A stretch of DNA of 64,000 nucleotides, from the NCBI RefSeq assembly GCF_905171765.1, contig NC_053390.1, forward strand, positions 140,215,468-140,279,467, given 5' to 3'. This document shows positions 33,480 to 45,192 of the stretch, piece by piece; within the stretch, counting starts at the first letter, position 1, and each line of letters begins with the position of its first letter. Made by a program: the position numbers and the translations under genes. Source of the stretch: Bufo bufo (lineage: Eukaryota > Chordata > Amphibia > Anura > Bufonidae). The notes beneath the pieces were generated by a model. It worked only from the letters and a program-made list of their open reading frames with translations. It was not told where the DNA came from and ran no database searches.

Positions 33480-34510
33480 TTGTCTATCCTTCATCTAATG
33501 GATCAGAATCTATCAGTAATGTTTGCCCCTATTGAACATATTATTTCCTGAAAACCCAGTGTTCATTCGGATGAAGAGACTATAAGAAATAGTGTAGATG
33601 GGTAAACCCTCAGCTTATCGAAAGCTAAATGTATTTTAATAGACAATATTATGATACTGGGCATACCTGGCAGAATATGTTACATAACTGACATCCAATT
33701 CCAGATCAGTCAGATACATCATCCAGCTACCCCGAGACGTGACAGTAAGGGTGGTCTGTGGTCTGTGGCCTTTAAAGAACAAAAAGTTGTATGCATCATT
33801 TCAATTGAATTTAACATCTTGTGGTTGCCTGTATTAAAGAAAACCAGTCAACTGAATTCTACTGACTGAAGTGATGGCATAGTGCGGCACCACAAACAGC
33901 TTTACCAATCTGTCCTTGTTAAAAACAAGTTTCACAATATGAAGGAAAAATAAGTGTCATATCAGTGCACGCTGTATGTAAATGTCATCCCTGGAGTCAT
34001 GGGGGTGGGGGTGATCGCTCCGAACTGTACAAACTTATTGCTCTGCCCCCTACTCACTAGTCCTTCAGTTCAAGGCACTAAAAGCTATTAAACAGGTTGG
34101 TAATTCAGGATAACTCCTAACATGGCTGATGGGGGTGTTCCTGTTCTGAAAATCCCCCTTGATTTTGGAAGAGGAACACCGTTATCTGACCTTATTCCTA
34201 ACCAGACTTGCAAAGTGGCCTGAACAATGCTAATCTATTCTGATATTCAGCAGTGCCTATTAGTAATCCCCCCTTCTTTCATAGCCATTATTCTGAGCCA
34301 ATACACACAGTTCCATTATATAAAGTACTAAACCTGTTCTATCCCAATACGATCTTCACATTGAGCATCTCAATGGTTTATGGATTGCTTTTCTAAATCT
34401 GTAACAAAGTAAAAAAAAAAATGTATCATTTCGTGAAATGTAACAAATGTAACACATACAAAGTAAATTGCAATAAATATGTATGGATCCAGTAAAGTTC
34501 AGATAGATGT
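33480..34510. other. Unassigned sequence, no gene seen
   Basis: No coding signal or recognised repeat. Confidence 0.4.
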
Positions 34511-34514
34511 ATAG

Positions 34515-34620
34515 ATATAGAGCAGCGAACCAACGGAAATCCAACCAATATGGTTTATTCACTGATGTACAGACGGCAGCATTTCAGTCATATCACAGTC
34601 CTACTATAGGACTGCTGATT
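34515..34620 (-). repeat. Probable Penelope-type tail fragment
   Basis: Minus strand gives a gactgaaatgctgc block followed by aataaaccatattggttgg, the same order (hairpin remnant then aataaa) as the other Penelope-type ends here. The hairpin itself has decayed. Tentative. Confidence 0.4.
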
Positions 34621-34658
34621 GGACTGGAGTGGACTGCTGTGATTTTCTTTTCACTTTT

Positions 34659-34660
<2 letters not shown>

Positions 34661-34694
<34 letters not shown>

Positions 34695-34700
34695 TAGAGG

Positions 34701-34761
<61 letters not shown>

Positions 34762-34765
34762 GATA

Positions 34766-34824
<59 letters not shown>

Positions 34825-34838
34825 TGAGATAGATAGGG

Positions 34839-34869
<31 letters not shown>

Positions 34870-34875
34870 TAGAGG

Positions 34876-34917
<42 letters not shown>

Positions 34918-34940
34918 TGAGATAGATAGATAGATATATG

Positions 34941-35007
<67 letters not shown>

Positions 35008-35008
35008 A

Positions 35009-35100
<92 letters not shown>

Positions 35101-35106
35101 TAGAGG

Positions 35107-35180
<74 letters not shown>

Positions 35181-35210
35181 TGAGATAGATAGATAGATAA
35201 TAGATAGATA

Positions 35211-35303
<93 letters not shown>

Positions 35304-35305
35304 TG

Positions 35306-35371
<66 letters not shown>

Positions 35372-35388
35372 AGATAGATAATTAGAGG

Positions 35389-35462
<74 letters not shown>

Positions 35463-35488
35463 TGAGATAGATAGATAATAGATAGATA

Positions 35489-35554
<66 letters not shown>

Positions 35555-35567
35555 ATAGATAGATATG

Positions 35568-35620
<53 letters not shown>
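34661..35620. repeat. 960-bp GATA array with higher-order structure
   Basis: Nearly pure GATA units with three punctuating variants: taattagagg (34691, 34866, about 35098, about 35379), tatgagata (seven places) and gataata. The segments starting near 35098 and 35379 repeat the same order of variants, giving a unit of about 280 bp. Long frames through it encode only Ile-Tyr-Leu-Ser repeats and are not genes. Confidence 0.97.
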
Positions 35621-36974
35621 CGTAGATTGCTGATGCAATATAGCTGCAATGTGTGACCTAACTAATGATCCCTGGTGTGGCTCTAGGTATGTGTGTGGCA
35701 ACATCTCTGGAAAAAAAGTTTTGAAGTGATGGGAGAATTGACAGCTGAAGAAGAAGTGACTATTGGTTTCCTACAGCAACGTAACTGCCTGGTCTTCTGG
35801 CTTTATCTTCCACTTTTGAGGGGAGACATGGCTGCCCTTGTAGCTGGATCTATCCTATGAAAAAAAAATAATCCCCCGCTGGACATGAAACTTTTTCTAC
35901 CACATATAACATTATATCAAGTGATGATGATATTACTTTTATTATTATTATTTACTAAAAAAGCAGATACAATGAAATTAAAACATTGAATTGAAGTGAG
36001 TGGGGCTTACATACACCACCACTACAACATGTGGACAGGTGTGGCGCTATTCTTACAAAAGAGCAGGAAAATTAAGAAGTTTATTATCTATTTAACTTAA
36101 ATTATATATTTAACCCAACCTAAATTATGATCTGACATGCAAGTTCTTAATTAATAAACTTTTTAGATTTCATCGAAATCAGTAATGTGACCTATACCAA
36201 ATAAACTGTAGAGGAAATGGGAAACAGAGGCCATGCATACAGATTGCTTGTAATGTGTAGCCAGTGGCTCTTTTAGCTTTAAAGTAACTAAAGCAAACTG
36301 GAATCATTTTTCAAACTGGTGGGAATGCGTGTGACAGTAAATCATTTGTGTACCCGGGAAATATTTAACTGGCCTGTTTCTTACAAACACCTCCTAAGCA
36401 CTGATACGATGCTATCGAATACAGTCCCTCAGCCCATCAATATTGCAAAAAATGGTGCGAAGGAAAAAAAAAAAGAAAAAACGAAGAAAAAACAAATGCA
36501 CTACGCAGGCCAGCGGGAATGTGTTTATTTTAACACGCAGATGCACAATGAGTCATTTCCTTTCTGAAAACGCTTTAATCATTTTACTGACATTCGCAAA
36601 ATGAAACCTATAAAGCAGTAAGTGCTGTATTATACACAAGTGATTTCTGTCAGCGGGTCTTATGAGCAAGCGGAAGACTAAATGCAGCATTTGTGCGGTA
36701 AACACATTGTTTATTTCTCTAACAGGTGTCCTAAAGCACAAGTGACTCCCAATCACATTCATCTGCATGGGGATTAGGCCGTGATGAATGATTTTAGTAC
36801 ATAGCTTTTAATGGAAAAGAGCAATGACCATCTATTCTTCCTGACAATCGGCTGCAGGATTTTTATTTTACATTTATGCTTCAAAAGAGTATAGGTGTCC
36901 TCTGAGTTTTACATGTGATAAACGGGAACAATTGTGCATTTTAGCCAAAAATGCCATAGTCCTGTGTTTGGCCT
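35621..36974. other. Unassigned, non-repetitive sequence
   Basis: No transposon signature by eye. 36290-36780 has several AT-rich transcription-factor-like words (taatcat, acacattgtttattt, caatcacattcatctgcat) and no frame bias. It is a candidate for conserved non-coding DNA, but I cannot test conservation. Confidence 0.35.
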
Positions 36975-37068
36975 GGGCAGCACGTGACTTAGTGGTCAGC
37001 ACGGGGGCCTTGAAGCACTGGGGTCTCGGGTTTGAATCTGACGGCGGACAACATGTGCATGGAGATTG
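36975..37068 (+). repeat. SINE, left part (split by insertion)
   Basis: gggcagcacgtgacttagtgg to acatgtgcatggagattg follows the head of the SINE at 662-901. It resumes at 39804 after the hAT-like insertion. About 12 bp of SINE sequence are missing at the junction and no clean duplication is visible. Confidence 0.85.
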
Positions 37069-37214
37069 CAGGGGCAGACTGGCCATAGACCTGACAAAGA
37101 AGCTTCCCCGGGAGGCTGTCTGAGCCTTCCTCACGACTGCCAGCTGGGGACTGCATTAATTACCGCTAGTCCAATACTAATGTCACCGGTTGGTGCCGGA
37201 GATGTCTCCAACTG

Positions 37215-37351
37215 GCTTTAAGCCCAACCACAAAAGGTAAGCTTTTAGTGGGATATTTTGTGCTGAACTGTGGAATATGGTTCTGCTGGGGTGGTATTTT
37301 GTGCTGCACTGTGGTATTTGGTTCTGCTGGGGCGATATTATGTGCTACACT
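37215..37351 (+). repeat. About 41-bp minisatellite, left block
   Basis: Roughly three units with gtggtatttggttctgctgg and gtgctgcact. The array continues at 39292 and was split by the inner hAT-like element. Confidence 0.9.
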
Positions 37352-39291
37352 CAGGGCCGGCGTTAGGGGGGGACAAACTGGGCAATTTCCCAGGGCCCCC
37401 ATTGTCTAAGGGACCCCTGCTTCAGTGCTGATGTTCAGCTGAACGTCTGAGGAAGCAAACGTGCGGACAGCTGAACAACTGCACTTTACAATGGTCTCCT
37501 CCCTCACATATGAGAGAAATCATTACCACAGTGCTGACAGGACCTGCGATAATGTCAGATGCAGGAGGCGGAGCTCAGCAGAGAAGAGGGGATGAAGGAC
37601 CTGTGATGACCTCACCATCATGTGACCCGAACAGGAGGCGGAGCTCAGCAGTGCAGTGAAGTAATGAAGACGAAGACCAGCCATGTATGTGAAGAAGTAT
37701 GGATTTAATGTAAGTGCCAGGAAAATTGAGTTTTAATCCTCTTCTCTTATACCTCCTGTTATGTAATATCACAGTACATTACAAGAGGAGGTATGAGGAC
37801 TACAACTCCCAGCATGTCCCGTTTGTGATGTAATATCAGAGTACATTAGAAGAGGAAGTATAAGAGGAAAGGACTATAACTCTCAGCACGTCCAGGCCAT
37901 TATTATATAATATCATGGTACATTACAACACCCTGGATATGCTGGGAGTTGTATCCCTCTTCTTAAAATGTACTCTGATATTACATAATAACTGCTTGGA
38001 CATGCTGGGAGTTGTAGTCTTCTCTTATACCTCCTCTTGTAATGTACTCTGATATTACATAATAACGGTTTGAACATGCTGGGAGTTGTAGTCCTATCCT
38101 CTTATACATCCCCCTGTAATGTACTCTGATATTAAATAATAATGGCTTAGACATGCTGGGAGTTATAGTCATCTCCTGTTATACCTCCTGCAGTAATGTG
38201 CTATAAATTAGGGCCGGGACGATGGATAGGGGAGGGTAGTCATCCGCCTAGGGCGCCACTTCGCAACCCATAAAGGGGGCGCACTCATGGCGGTCCAACT
38301 TCACAAGCCTCAGGCCGCTAGGGCTCAAGCCTGTGAGGCATTAGAACAGAGCAAGAAGCCGCAATGACATCACTGCAACCTCCTGCTCTTGGTCTCACAT
38401 GATGACGTCATCACGTGAGACCCGGAGCAGCAATGTTGCTGTCATTGGGACAGCAACACAATCCACAGATAAAACTGTGGTCTGCATCGCAGACAGCGTT
38501 GCGGTGGTCGGGAGGGAGGCGTTGTTGTTTTTTATATACTAAATGTCCTCACTACTGGGGGCACCAGGGATGGGGGGGAGGAGATCAGTACGGTATATAT
38601 ACTTGGCACTACTGGGGAGGGATGGAGGAGCATTATATACATACTGGCACTACAGTGGAACATTATATATATTGGCACTATGGGGTAAGCATTATATATT
38701 GGAACTAGTGGGGGGGCAATACAGGGGGACATTAGAGCCACTGGGAGCATTATGGTTATATTATTACTACTAGAGTACTTTAGAGGCGTTATTATTATTT
38801 GAAGCAATAAGGAGGGCATTGCTGCTAATGGGGGCTATCTTGGGGAGTATTATCACTATTGGGGGCACCACTACTAATGAGGGCAGTCTGGGCGTACAGT
38901 ATAGTATAGTGTTTGTGGACATGGGGGGAGCACAACAGGCACAGTATTGGGATAGCTTCAAGAGGTTTTCCGGGTTTTTTCATATTGATGACCTATCCTT
39001 AGGATAGGTCATCAATATCAGATCGGTGGGGGTATGACACCTTTCACTCCTAAAAATAAGCTGTTTGAGGAGAAGACGTGTGCTGTGCACACGTGCCGTC
39101 TCCCTTCTCTCTTCCTGCTCTGCTGCTGTATGTCTATGGTACAGCAGCAGTGAACAGCACGTGCCGTCTCCTCAAAGAGCTGATCGGCGTGGGTGTCGGA
39201 CGTCGGACAGTGTTTTTAGCACATTATTACAAGATATGGGCCCCCTCTTTTGATTTTGCCCAGGGCCACAATTTGTCTAAAACCGGCCCTG
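37352..39291 (+). mobile_element. hAT-like non-autonomous element, inner, 1.94 kb
   Basis: Terminal cagggccgg and ccggccctg. Flanks gctacact (37344-37351) and gctattct (39292-39299) match at 6 of 8 positions and fit the minisatellite unit gctgcact, so an 8-bp hAT-type target duplication is well supported. Contains the repeat array at 37775-38175, a cactactgggg-type array at 38540-38960 and a piece of the gatgacctatcc MITE (38960-39040). No transposase. Confidence 0.85.
37775..38175. repeat. Array of about 60-76-bp units with a ZNF143/THAP11-like motif
   Basis: Six copies of tacaactcccagcatgtcc or its complement start near 37801, 37874, 37935, 37998, 38072 and 38150; the first two are sense and the last four are inverted. 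Between them lie ctcttatacctcc and gtactctgatattac blocks. The core ACTACAACTCCCAGCATG resembles the known SBS site bound by ZNF143 and THAP11 in vertebrates. Function here is unknown. Confidence 0.8.
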
Positions 39292-39670
39292 GCTATTCTG
39301 TGGTATTTGGTTCTGTTGGGGTGGTATTTTGTGCTGCACTGTGGAATAGGTTCTGCTGGGGTGGTATATTGTGTGCACTGTGGTATTTGGCTCTGCTGGG
39401 GTGGTATATTGTGCTGCACTGTGGTGTTTGGCTCTGCTGGGGTGGTATATTGTGCTGCACTGTGGTGTTTGGTTCTGCTGGAGTGGTATATTGTGTGCAC
39501 TGTGGTGTTTGGTTCTGCTGGAGTGGTATATTGTGTGCACTGTGGTATTTGGCTCTGCTGGGGTGGTATATTGTGCTGCACTGTGGTGTTTGGCTCTGCT
39601 GGAGTGGTATATTGTGTGCACTGTGGTATTTGGTTCTGCTGGGGTGGTATTATGGTCTGCATTATGGTAT
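39292..39670 (+). repeat. About 41-bp minisatellite, right block
   Basis: Nine units of gtggt-ttggctctgctgg followed by gtggtatattgtg-tgcact, each 39-42 bp. Long frames through it (for example 39078-39785) are products of the repeat period and not genes. Confidence 0.95.
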
Positions 39671-39803
39671 TGTTGACACCACCTACTTGAGTTGTTCCTG
39701 CTTACCTGTGTTGGCCCTGTCTCCTGTCAGTTTGGAACCTCCTACAACATGGGGTCATCTTTTATTTTTTCCAGGGCCACTTTAAGTTCCCAGTCTGCCC
39801 CTA

Positions 39804-39950
39804 GGTGTTTGTGTGGGGTACTCCGGTTTCCTCCCACACTCCAAAGACATACTGATAAGGAACTTAGATGGTGAGCCCCATTGAAGACAGCGAATCACAT
39901 ATGTAATGTATGTAAATTGCTGCAGAATATGTCAGCATTATTTAAGTATA
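39804..39950 (+). repeat. SINE, right part (split by insertion)
   Basis: gtgtttgtgtggggtactcc, then tcctcccacactccaaagac and a decayed tail. It completes the SINE begun at 36975. Confidence 0.85.
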
Positions 39951-40877
39951 ATAGGCCATCATATTCACAGGTAAGCTTGAAGCTGCAAAAACAGTTAAAG
40001 AAGACTTGTCCCTCATTTAAAAAAATGGAACCTGTAGTATTCTTCATTCTCGCTTCTCCCATATCTTGTCTGATGTTTCTTTTATGACTATGGACCCCCA
40101 TTTCCAAGCCTTTGTTAGATTTGAGACCCTAGGATAGGACAGTGGTTTGCCAAGGGGGCATCTATGTGGTGTTTTTTCCAGAGGCAAAGTCTTATGCACT
40201 ACTCTGACACTGTCCAATAAGCCAGGCAAGACTCAGTGTTAGGAGAAAACTGCATGGCAAACCTCTACCTTATTTACATAGAGGGTGCCAAAACTAAAGG
40301 GGGGCATTTGTTGGCAAAGAGAGGCCCTACAGGCATAAAATGAACACCAGAATATTCAAATGAGTGATAAAAATTATAGAGGACCTTTCAGCGGGATCAA
40401 CACTATTAAACCATGTATACTGCCTGTTAGGGTTGATCCTGCTGATTAAAATGATACCTATATAGTGGAAATCCACTGCAACATTCCAGAGAAAACAAAA
40501 GCTTCAGTCCTTATGCAAATAAGCCCATGGAGCATGGCAAATGTAGGTAAGCAGAGGAGCTGAGGGGCACTAGCGCCTGTCCTTTAATGCACTGAAGCTC
40601 TAATTAGCAACTGGAATTAAACATTGTTGTCTCTGGAAAGATGTAACAGATTTTGTATGCCAGTGCTGCGAGGGAAATAAATCCAATGGGGCTCTCTATT
40701 TCTGCCTACCCCTTCCTCTAGACAATGACTGGCAGGTTTCTTTCCTGTGACTTATCGTCTGAAGGGGGTGACAGGGAGCCTCTTTGGGTTCATCTCCCAC
40801 CCAGAGTTGGCCCGTGCTGCAGGGTTCAGCATGTCAGTCCTATACTAACAGCGGTCTGTCATTAAACTATGCTATGC
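39951..40877. other. Mostly unassigned, one MITE fragment
   Basis: 40378-40480 resembles the ends of the TTAA MITE at 27327-27932 (gatcaacactattaaacc, tatactgcctgttagg). The rest has no recognised repeat or coding signal. Confidence 0.45.
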
Positions 40878-41395
40878 TGCCCTCAGTGAGTGTTAAAATC
40901 TAGTTTTTATATTAAACTTATTTTTATGGTTTTTGTTGCGATGTCTTTTTCTAATTTCTCCAGGTATTACTCTACATTTTAAAATAATCCTGTAATTGAG
41001 CAGTTTTCACTGTGGCCACTAATCCTAATAATAGGGCAACACTTCCTGTTCTGTAGAGATCACTTTTCAGTAGTCTTCCCATTATAATCACAGGCAGGAT
41101 TACAATGAAGGGTATCATCTATACTATGTATATTCACCATTTACAAAAATTAATGGCCAAAGCTTATATACTCCTCCTCCCTGTAAAATGACTTCTAAAG
41201 AGGTCACAGAACATGTCTAGAACACTCTCCCACAGAAGTCCAGTCTTTCCTATGGTCCATGTTGCTGCTGTAGAAGCCTATCTCACAATGCTGCTAAATG
41301 GCTTTTCGTGTACAGAAAATCAAATCAAATAGATTAGAAAAAAGAACATGTTTTAGTGTCTGGGCTTAATTACTAAATATATTCTCCTTAAGCAG
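40878..41395 (+). repeat. Dispersed MITE-like repeat
   Basis: Same family as 6261-6760, same orientation: gtggccactaatcctaataat, the ggcaggattacaatga block, the ggtcacagaacatgtctaga block, then an end near ctccttaag. Confidence 0.65.
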
Positions 41396-41984
41396 AGGTA
41401 ATAGCAGTCATATAGCCATAGGCAAATATTAGCAGCAGTACATTTTTACTGAGAGATTTTCAACATGTTCTTTACATGGGATTCCAACCTTCAGACAAGT
41501 CAGTGGCAAATTCTAGATTCAACTTAATTATAAATTAGACCATCCTGAAGCCACAGGAAGTGGGCCACCTTAACAAGGTCAAACAGGCCCACCAAAGTAT
41601 TGGAGGATCCTCCAGTGGGCCAGGATCTGATGCAATTGTGGGCCCCAAATGGAGAAAGAAAAAATATTTGAAGCTGCCTTTGGAGATAATCACGTGCTCA
41701 GGGGTCTATTTCATTCAAAACCTATTAGGTATTATTGATGATACAAGTGTTGGGCTCCAAGAATAATGTCCTCTGGTGGGACCAAGGAGCCCCAGCCCGA
41801 CACTGCACATAAATCTACAAAGTGGGTCAAGCACATAGCCTATAAAGAGGACTGCATTTCAGGGTGGATGCCAAATGTCATCTAAAGTTGTGTTTCGTGC
41901 TCTACCATCAAATCAATGAAAATATTGCGGAAGGTCTTGACTGTCCTGCATAGAGCGCTGACCTCCGCCACGTAAAACACCTGT
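41396..41984. other. Unassigned sequence, no gene seen
   Basis: No coding signal or recognised repeat. Confidence 0.4.
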
Positions 41985-42260
41985 TTGGGAGTCAGGAATT
42001 GGCTCATTGGCTTCTATGGGAGAGTTTTCCAAGCATGCTTTGTGACCTGTGCAGAGGTCATTGTGCACGGAGGGGGGTGCTATCTGTCATTGGGATCCTG
42101 CCTGTGATGATAAGTCTCTACATATTATTAGGCTTAGTGGCCAATGCTTAAACTGCATGTTTTTTAGTTGTTTTTTAACTATAGATAGTGACATGGAATA
42201 GAAAATATGTTTAACATAAAAACTCGATTTAAACAATAGGTCACATTCTCTTCATGTCAT
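41985..42260 (-). repeat. Dispersed MITE-like repeat, inverted fragment
   Basis: Reverse complement of part of 6261-6760: cttctatgggagagttttcc, gacctgtgcagaggtcattg and ggatcctgcctgtgatgat. Confidence 0.6.
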
Positions 42261-43152
42261 GCCATCTCCCATCAGCATTCATATTGATCCCATTTTTGAG
42301 AGGTTTGGGGTTAGATGGAAATCTTCTTTTAGGGCGCAAAATGTGAAACCAACTCTGGCTCATGAAAAACACGAAATCTATTTATAAGTTCCATTCTCAT
42401 TCAGGGCATGAAAAGAAGCTAAGAAGCTAGCTTGTATGTAGCTAAAGCAATTTGTGTAATCAGTAATGACCTTGCTACAAGTGAACTAAAAACTGAATGA
42501 CCCCACAAATGGACATCAGAATAATGATCCTATACAGTCACGGCAATAGTAAATTCAAAGCTACAATTTCTACTGTGTCGGGGGAAGTAAACCTTTATAC
42601 ACTTTCTGTTATAAACAGAGAGACTGCCTTATATCTGAGAGCAGTTTTGATCATTGCTCTCCACGCTGGATTTATGAGCCTGTGTAATGTATTTCATTTA
42701 CATAGTGGCATGCTCGCAGCGGTGAAAGAGGCCGTGCTTGTAGGTACCTTGGAAATCTTTAACTTGAAATATGTGTTATGCATAATTAAAACTAAGTTCA
42801 TAAGGTCAGTGGACAAAGACTCCTAAGGGTACAGCAACACATTCAGGCTTCTTTATGCAGTTTTGGAAGCCAAAAATCAGGAGTGGATCATAAAAGGAGA
42901 AAAAGTATAAAGGACAGATACAACTTCCTGGCTTTGTCTTCAAAAACTGGAAACTCTATCTATCTATCTATATTCATATTATTATTCATATTCATATCTT
43001 TATTCATATTAGGTACTAGAAACAAAGAAAAATCAATAAAAATAAATTCTATATCCATTACATTCCTACCAACTTGGGGAATTCTTATGTTTAAAAAAAA
43101 AAATGGCACTGGAAGACAGCTAAAGTTTATTACATTGGAAATTCCCAAAGTG
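42261..43152. other. Unassigned, non-repetitive sequence
   Basis: No transposon signature. 42420-42800 has a unique-sequence look with homeobox-like words (taatgacc, cataattaaaac). Candidate conserved non-coding DNA; untested. Confidence 0.3.
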
Positions 43153-43544
43153 TACAGTCATGACAAAAAGTTTTGAGGCTGACGCAAATTTTGGTTTTTA
43201 CAAAGTTTGCTGCTTCAGTGTTTTTCAATCTTTTCATCGGATGTTTCTATGGTATACTGTGGTACAATCCTTTCAAAAGTTTTATTAATTTTTATTGACA
43301 AATACACCAAGTTTATGCAAAGACTCAATATTTACAGTGTTGACCCTTCTTTTTCAAGACTTATAATTTTCCCTGCCCTGGCCTCTGGGCCACATTCTGA
43401 CTGACGGCAACCCATTTTTGTCTAATCAGTGCTTGGAGGTTTCACAATTTATGTGTTTTTGTTTGTCCACATGTTCTCTATGGGATTGAGATCTAGGGAG
43501 TTTCCTACCCATGGACATAAACTTTCAATGTTCTGTTCACCGAG

Positions 43545-43957
43545 CAGAGAAAATAACTAAAAGAAGCACTCCTAGATTTTATTTTCTTTGCCTATATAGT
43601 GCAGGATAGGCATTTATTTTTTAAAAAAAGGACTCTTTTATACCTTGTGTATGCCTGTTTTATGATTCCTGTCTTTACAAAGGGGCAGAGTCTCATCACA
43701 TTACACTGCTCTGTGCAATAGCAGGGTCTCCATGTTCTCCTTTGTGATGCATCTTGTCTCCCCGTCCCCTGTCATTCCCCTCTCCCCCTAAGTCTGAACT
43801 TCAACTGCATCTGAATTGTTTTGTTCAAAATGCATTGTGGTAATGTACAGAACAAAAATTTGAAAAAATGTTGTCTCTGTCTAAATATATATGGACCTAA
43901 CTGTATGTAAAATAAATAAAAAAAAGTGGTGTGCTTCTTTAACCCTATGTCTCTACA
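43545..43957. repeat. Nested MITE with a Tc1-type end
   Basis: aaagaagcactcc near 43560 mirrors gtgtgcttcttt near 43935. Just inside lies atatatatggacctaactgta, which matches the right end of the Tc1 copy at 54125-55772. So the insertion itself contains a fragment of that family. Confidence 0.55.
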
Positions 43958-44386
43958 GTCCAATCCCTTTACTTCCTGCAGAATGTCAGTCTGTCCTTGA
44001 TGTTTTTCTTGAAGAGAAGTTACTTTTTTGCTGCCCTTCTTGACATCAGGCCATCCTACTAAAGCCTTCATCTTACTGCGCATGCAGATGCACCCCCATC
44101 TGTCTACTGCCATTCCCAAGCAAGCTCTGCACTGGTGGTCCCATAGCTGAATCCTCTTTGGGAGATGGTCCTGGCATTTGCTGGACTTTCTTGGTCTCCT
44201 TAAAGCCTTTTTCAGAGCAATTGAAGCTCTCTCCTTAAAGTTATTGATGATCTGAGAAATTGTTGATGTATGTGCAATCTTACAAGCAGCAATGCCTCTG
44301 CCGGTGAAGCCCTTTTGATGCAAAGCAAGGGTGCATGTGTTCTCTTTAAGGTAACCATGGTTAACAGAAGAAGACAATGATTTCAA
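43958..44386 (-). pseudogene. Tc1-like transposase N-terminal half, broken
   Basis: Minus-strand frame with GFTGRGIAACKIAHTSTISQ, a helix-turn-helix region, then LKKALRRPRKSSK with the GRPRK-like basic motif (here RRPRK). The frame degrades afterwards, and the catalytic domain is interrupted by the nested element and further lost. No complete DDE triad. Confidence 0.85.
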
Positions 44387-44765
44387 GCACCACCCTTTTA
44401 AATCAACCTGTCTGCTCTACTAATTCAATCAGCGTGACAGAGTCATATAAGCTGCCGTGTCCTCGCTAACACTGCTGAAATGCAGTGGAAATGGGTTTTT
44501 GTGATTAAGTTAAATTTCATGGCAAGGAATGACATTTAAATGCATCTGAATACACTTCATAACAATCAAGAGTTAATGTAAATTTTCACTATAAAAGCTG
44601 AAGCAGCAAATTTTGTGAAAGCCAAACTTTGTGTTAGTCTGAAACCTCCTATAGTCCTTGCCACGACTGTACAAGATATTTCGTATTAAGCTGCTGAACA
44701 TATCAACATGTTGCTCTCACACCTCTGAGTAGATCACCAATGCTCCAGTATTAGCACCATGGGAT

Positions 44766-45192
44766 TTAAAGGGGTTATCCAACTTTAAACTTTTTTTTAT
44801 CAGACCCCATTTCAGAATCGGACTTGCAGTGGGGTTCATACTTACCTGGTCCCTGCTGCTAGGTTCCTGTTCCATTGCTGAACGGCCACCTCCGCAGGAC
44901 CTAGGTCTCTGGTAATCAACATCCTGTTGATGGAGCCCCACGTGACTGCTGCAGTCAATTACTGGCCACAGCAATGACATGTAACCCATGTGACATTTGA
45001 GCCAGTGACGTACCACACGAGTGACACATCACGGCCCCGTCAACAGGATGTTGATTCCAAGAGACCTCGGACCTGCAGAGGAGGCCGTAGAGCAATACAG
45101 CTGGAATCAGCGGGGATCAGGTAAGTATGAACACCAAACTGGGTCCAACCACTCTGAAGGGGTCTGTTAAAAAAGTTTAAAAGTTCCTTTAA
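44766..45192. repeat. Palindromic TTAA-type MITE
   Basis: TTAA at 44766-44769 and 45189-45192. ggggttatccaactttaaac mirrors gtttaaaagttcctttaaa. ttcatacttacctggtccc and aggtaagtatgaa pair; caacatcctgttgatgg and caacaggatgttg pair. Arms nearly reach the centre. Confidence 0.88.

Larger units (their letters stand above)
37069..39803 (+). mobile_element. hAT-like non-autonomous element, outer (hosts another)
   Basis: Ends caggggcagactgg and ccagtctgccccta are inverted repeats. Without the inner element it is about 0.8 kb, mostly a 40-bp minisatellite. No transposase. The hAT-like call rests on the CAGGG-type end; the expected 8-bp duplication is not seen, so this is weaker than for the inner copy. 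Confidence 0.7.
43155..44669 (-). mobile_element. Tc1-like transposon, decayed, with an insertion
   Basis: The left end tacagtcatgacaaaaagtt and the right end ccttgccacgactgta are inverted ends; both share inner aagtttgctgcttcag and ctgaagcagcaaattt. TA at 43153-43154 and 44670-44671. A second element interrupts it around 43545-43957. Confidence 0.85.

Noticed and set aside
34651..35704. Two open frames of over 330 codons
   Set aside because: They run through the GATA array and encode only Ile-Tyr-Leu-Ser repeats; a period-4 repeat without stops stays open in all phases.
37425..37480. Possible hammerhead (ctgaggaagcaaacgtg with an 8-bp flanking stem)
   Set aside because: Stem II is absent and GAAA reads CAAA; only the outer pairing agint resembles a ribozyme, so it is most likely coincidence.
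39078..39785. Open frame of 235 codons rich in Cys, Trp and Gly
   Set aside because: It translates the 40-bp minisatellite; several frames on both strands are open here for the same reason.
42497..42826. 109-codon frame as a small gene
   Set aside because: No domain, signal peptide or family resemblance; length is compatible with chance in AT-rich DNA.
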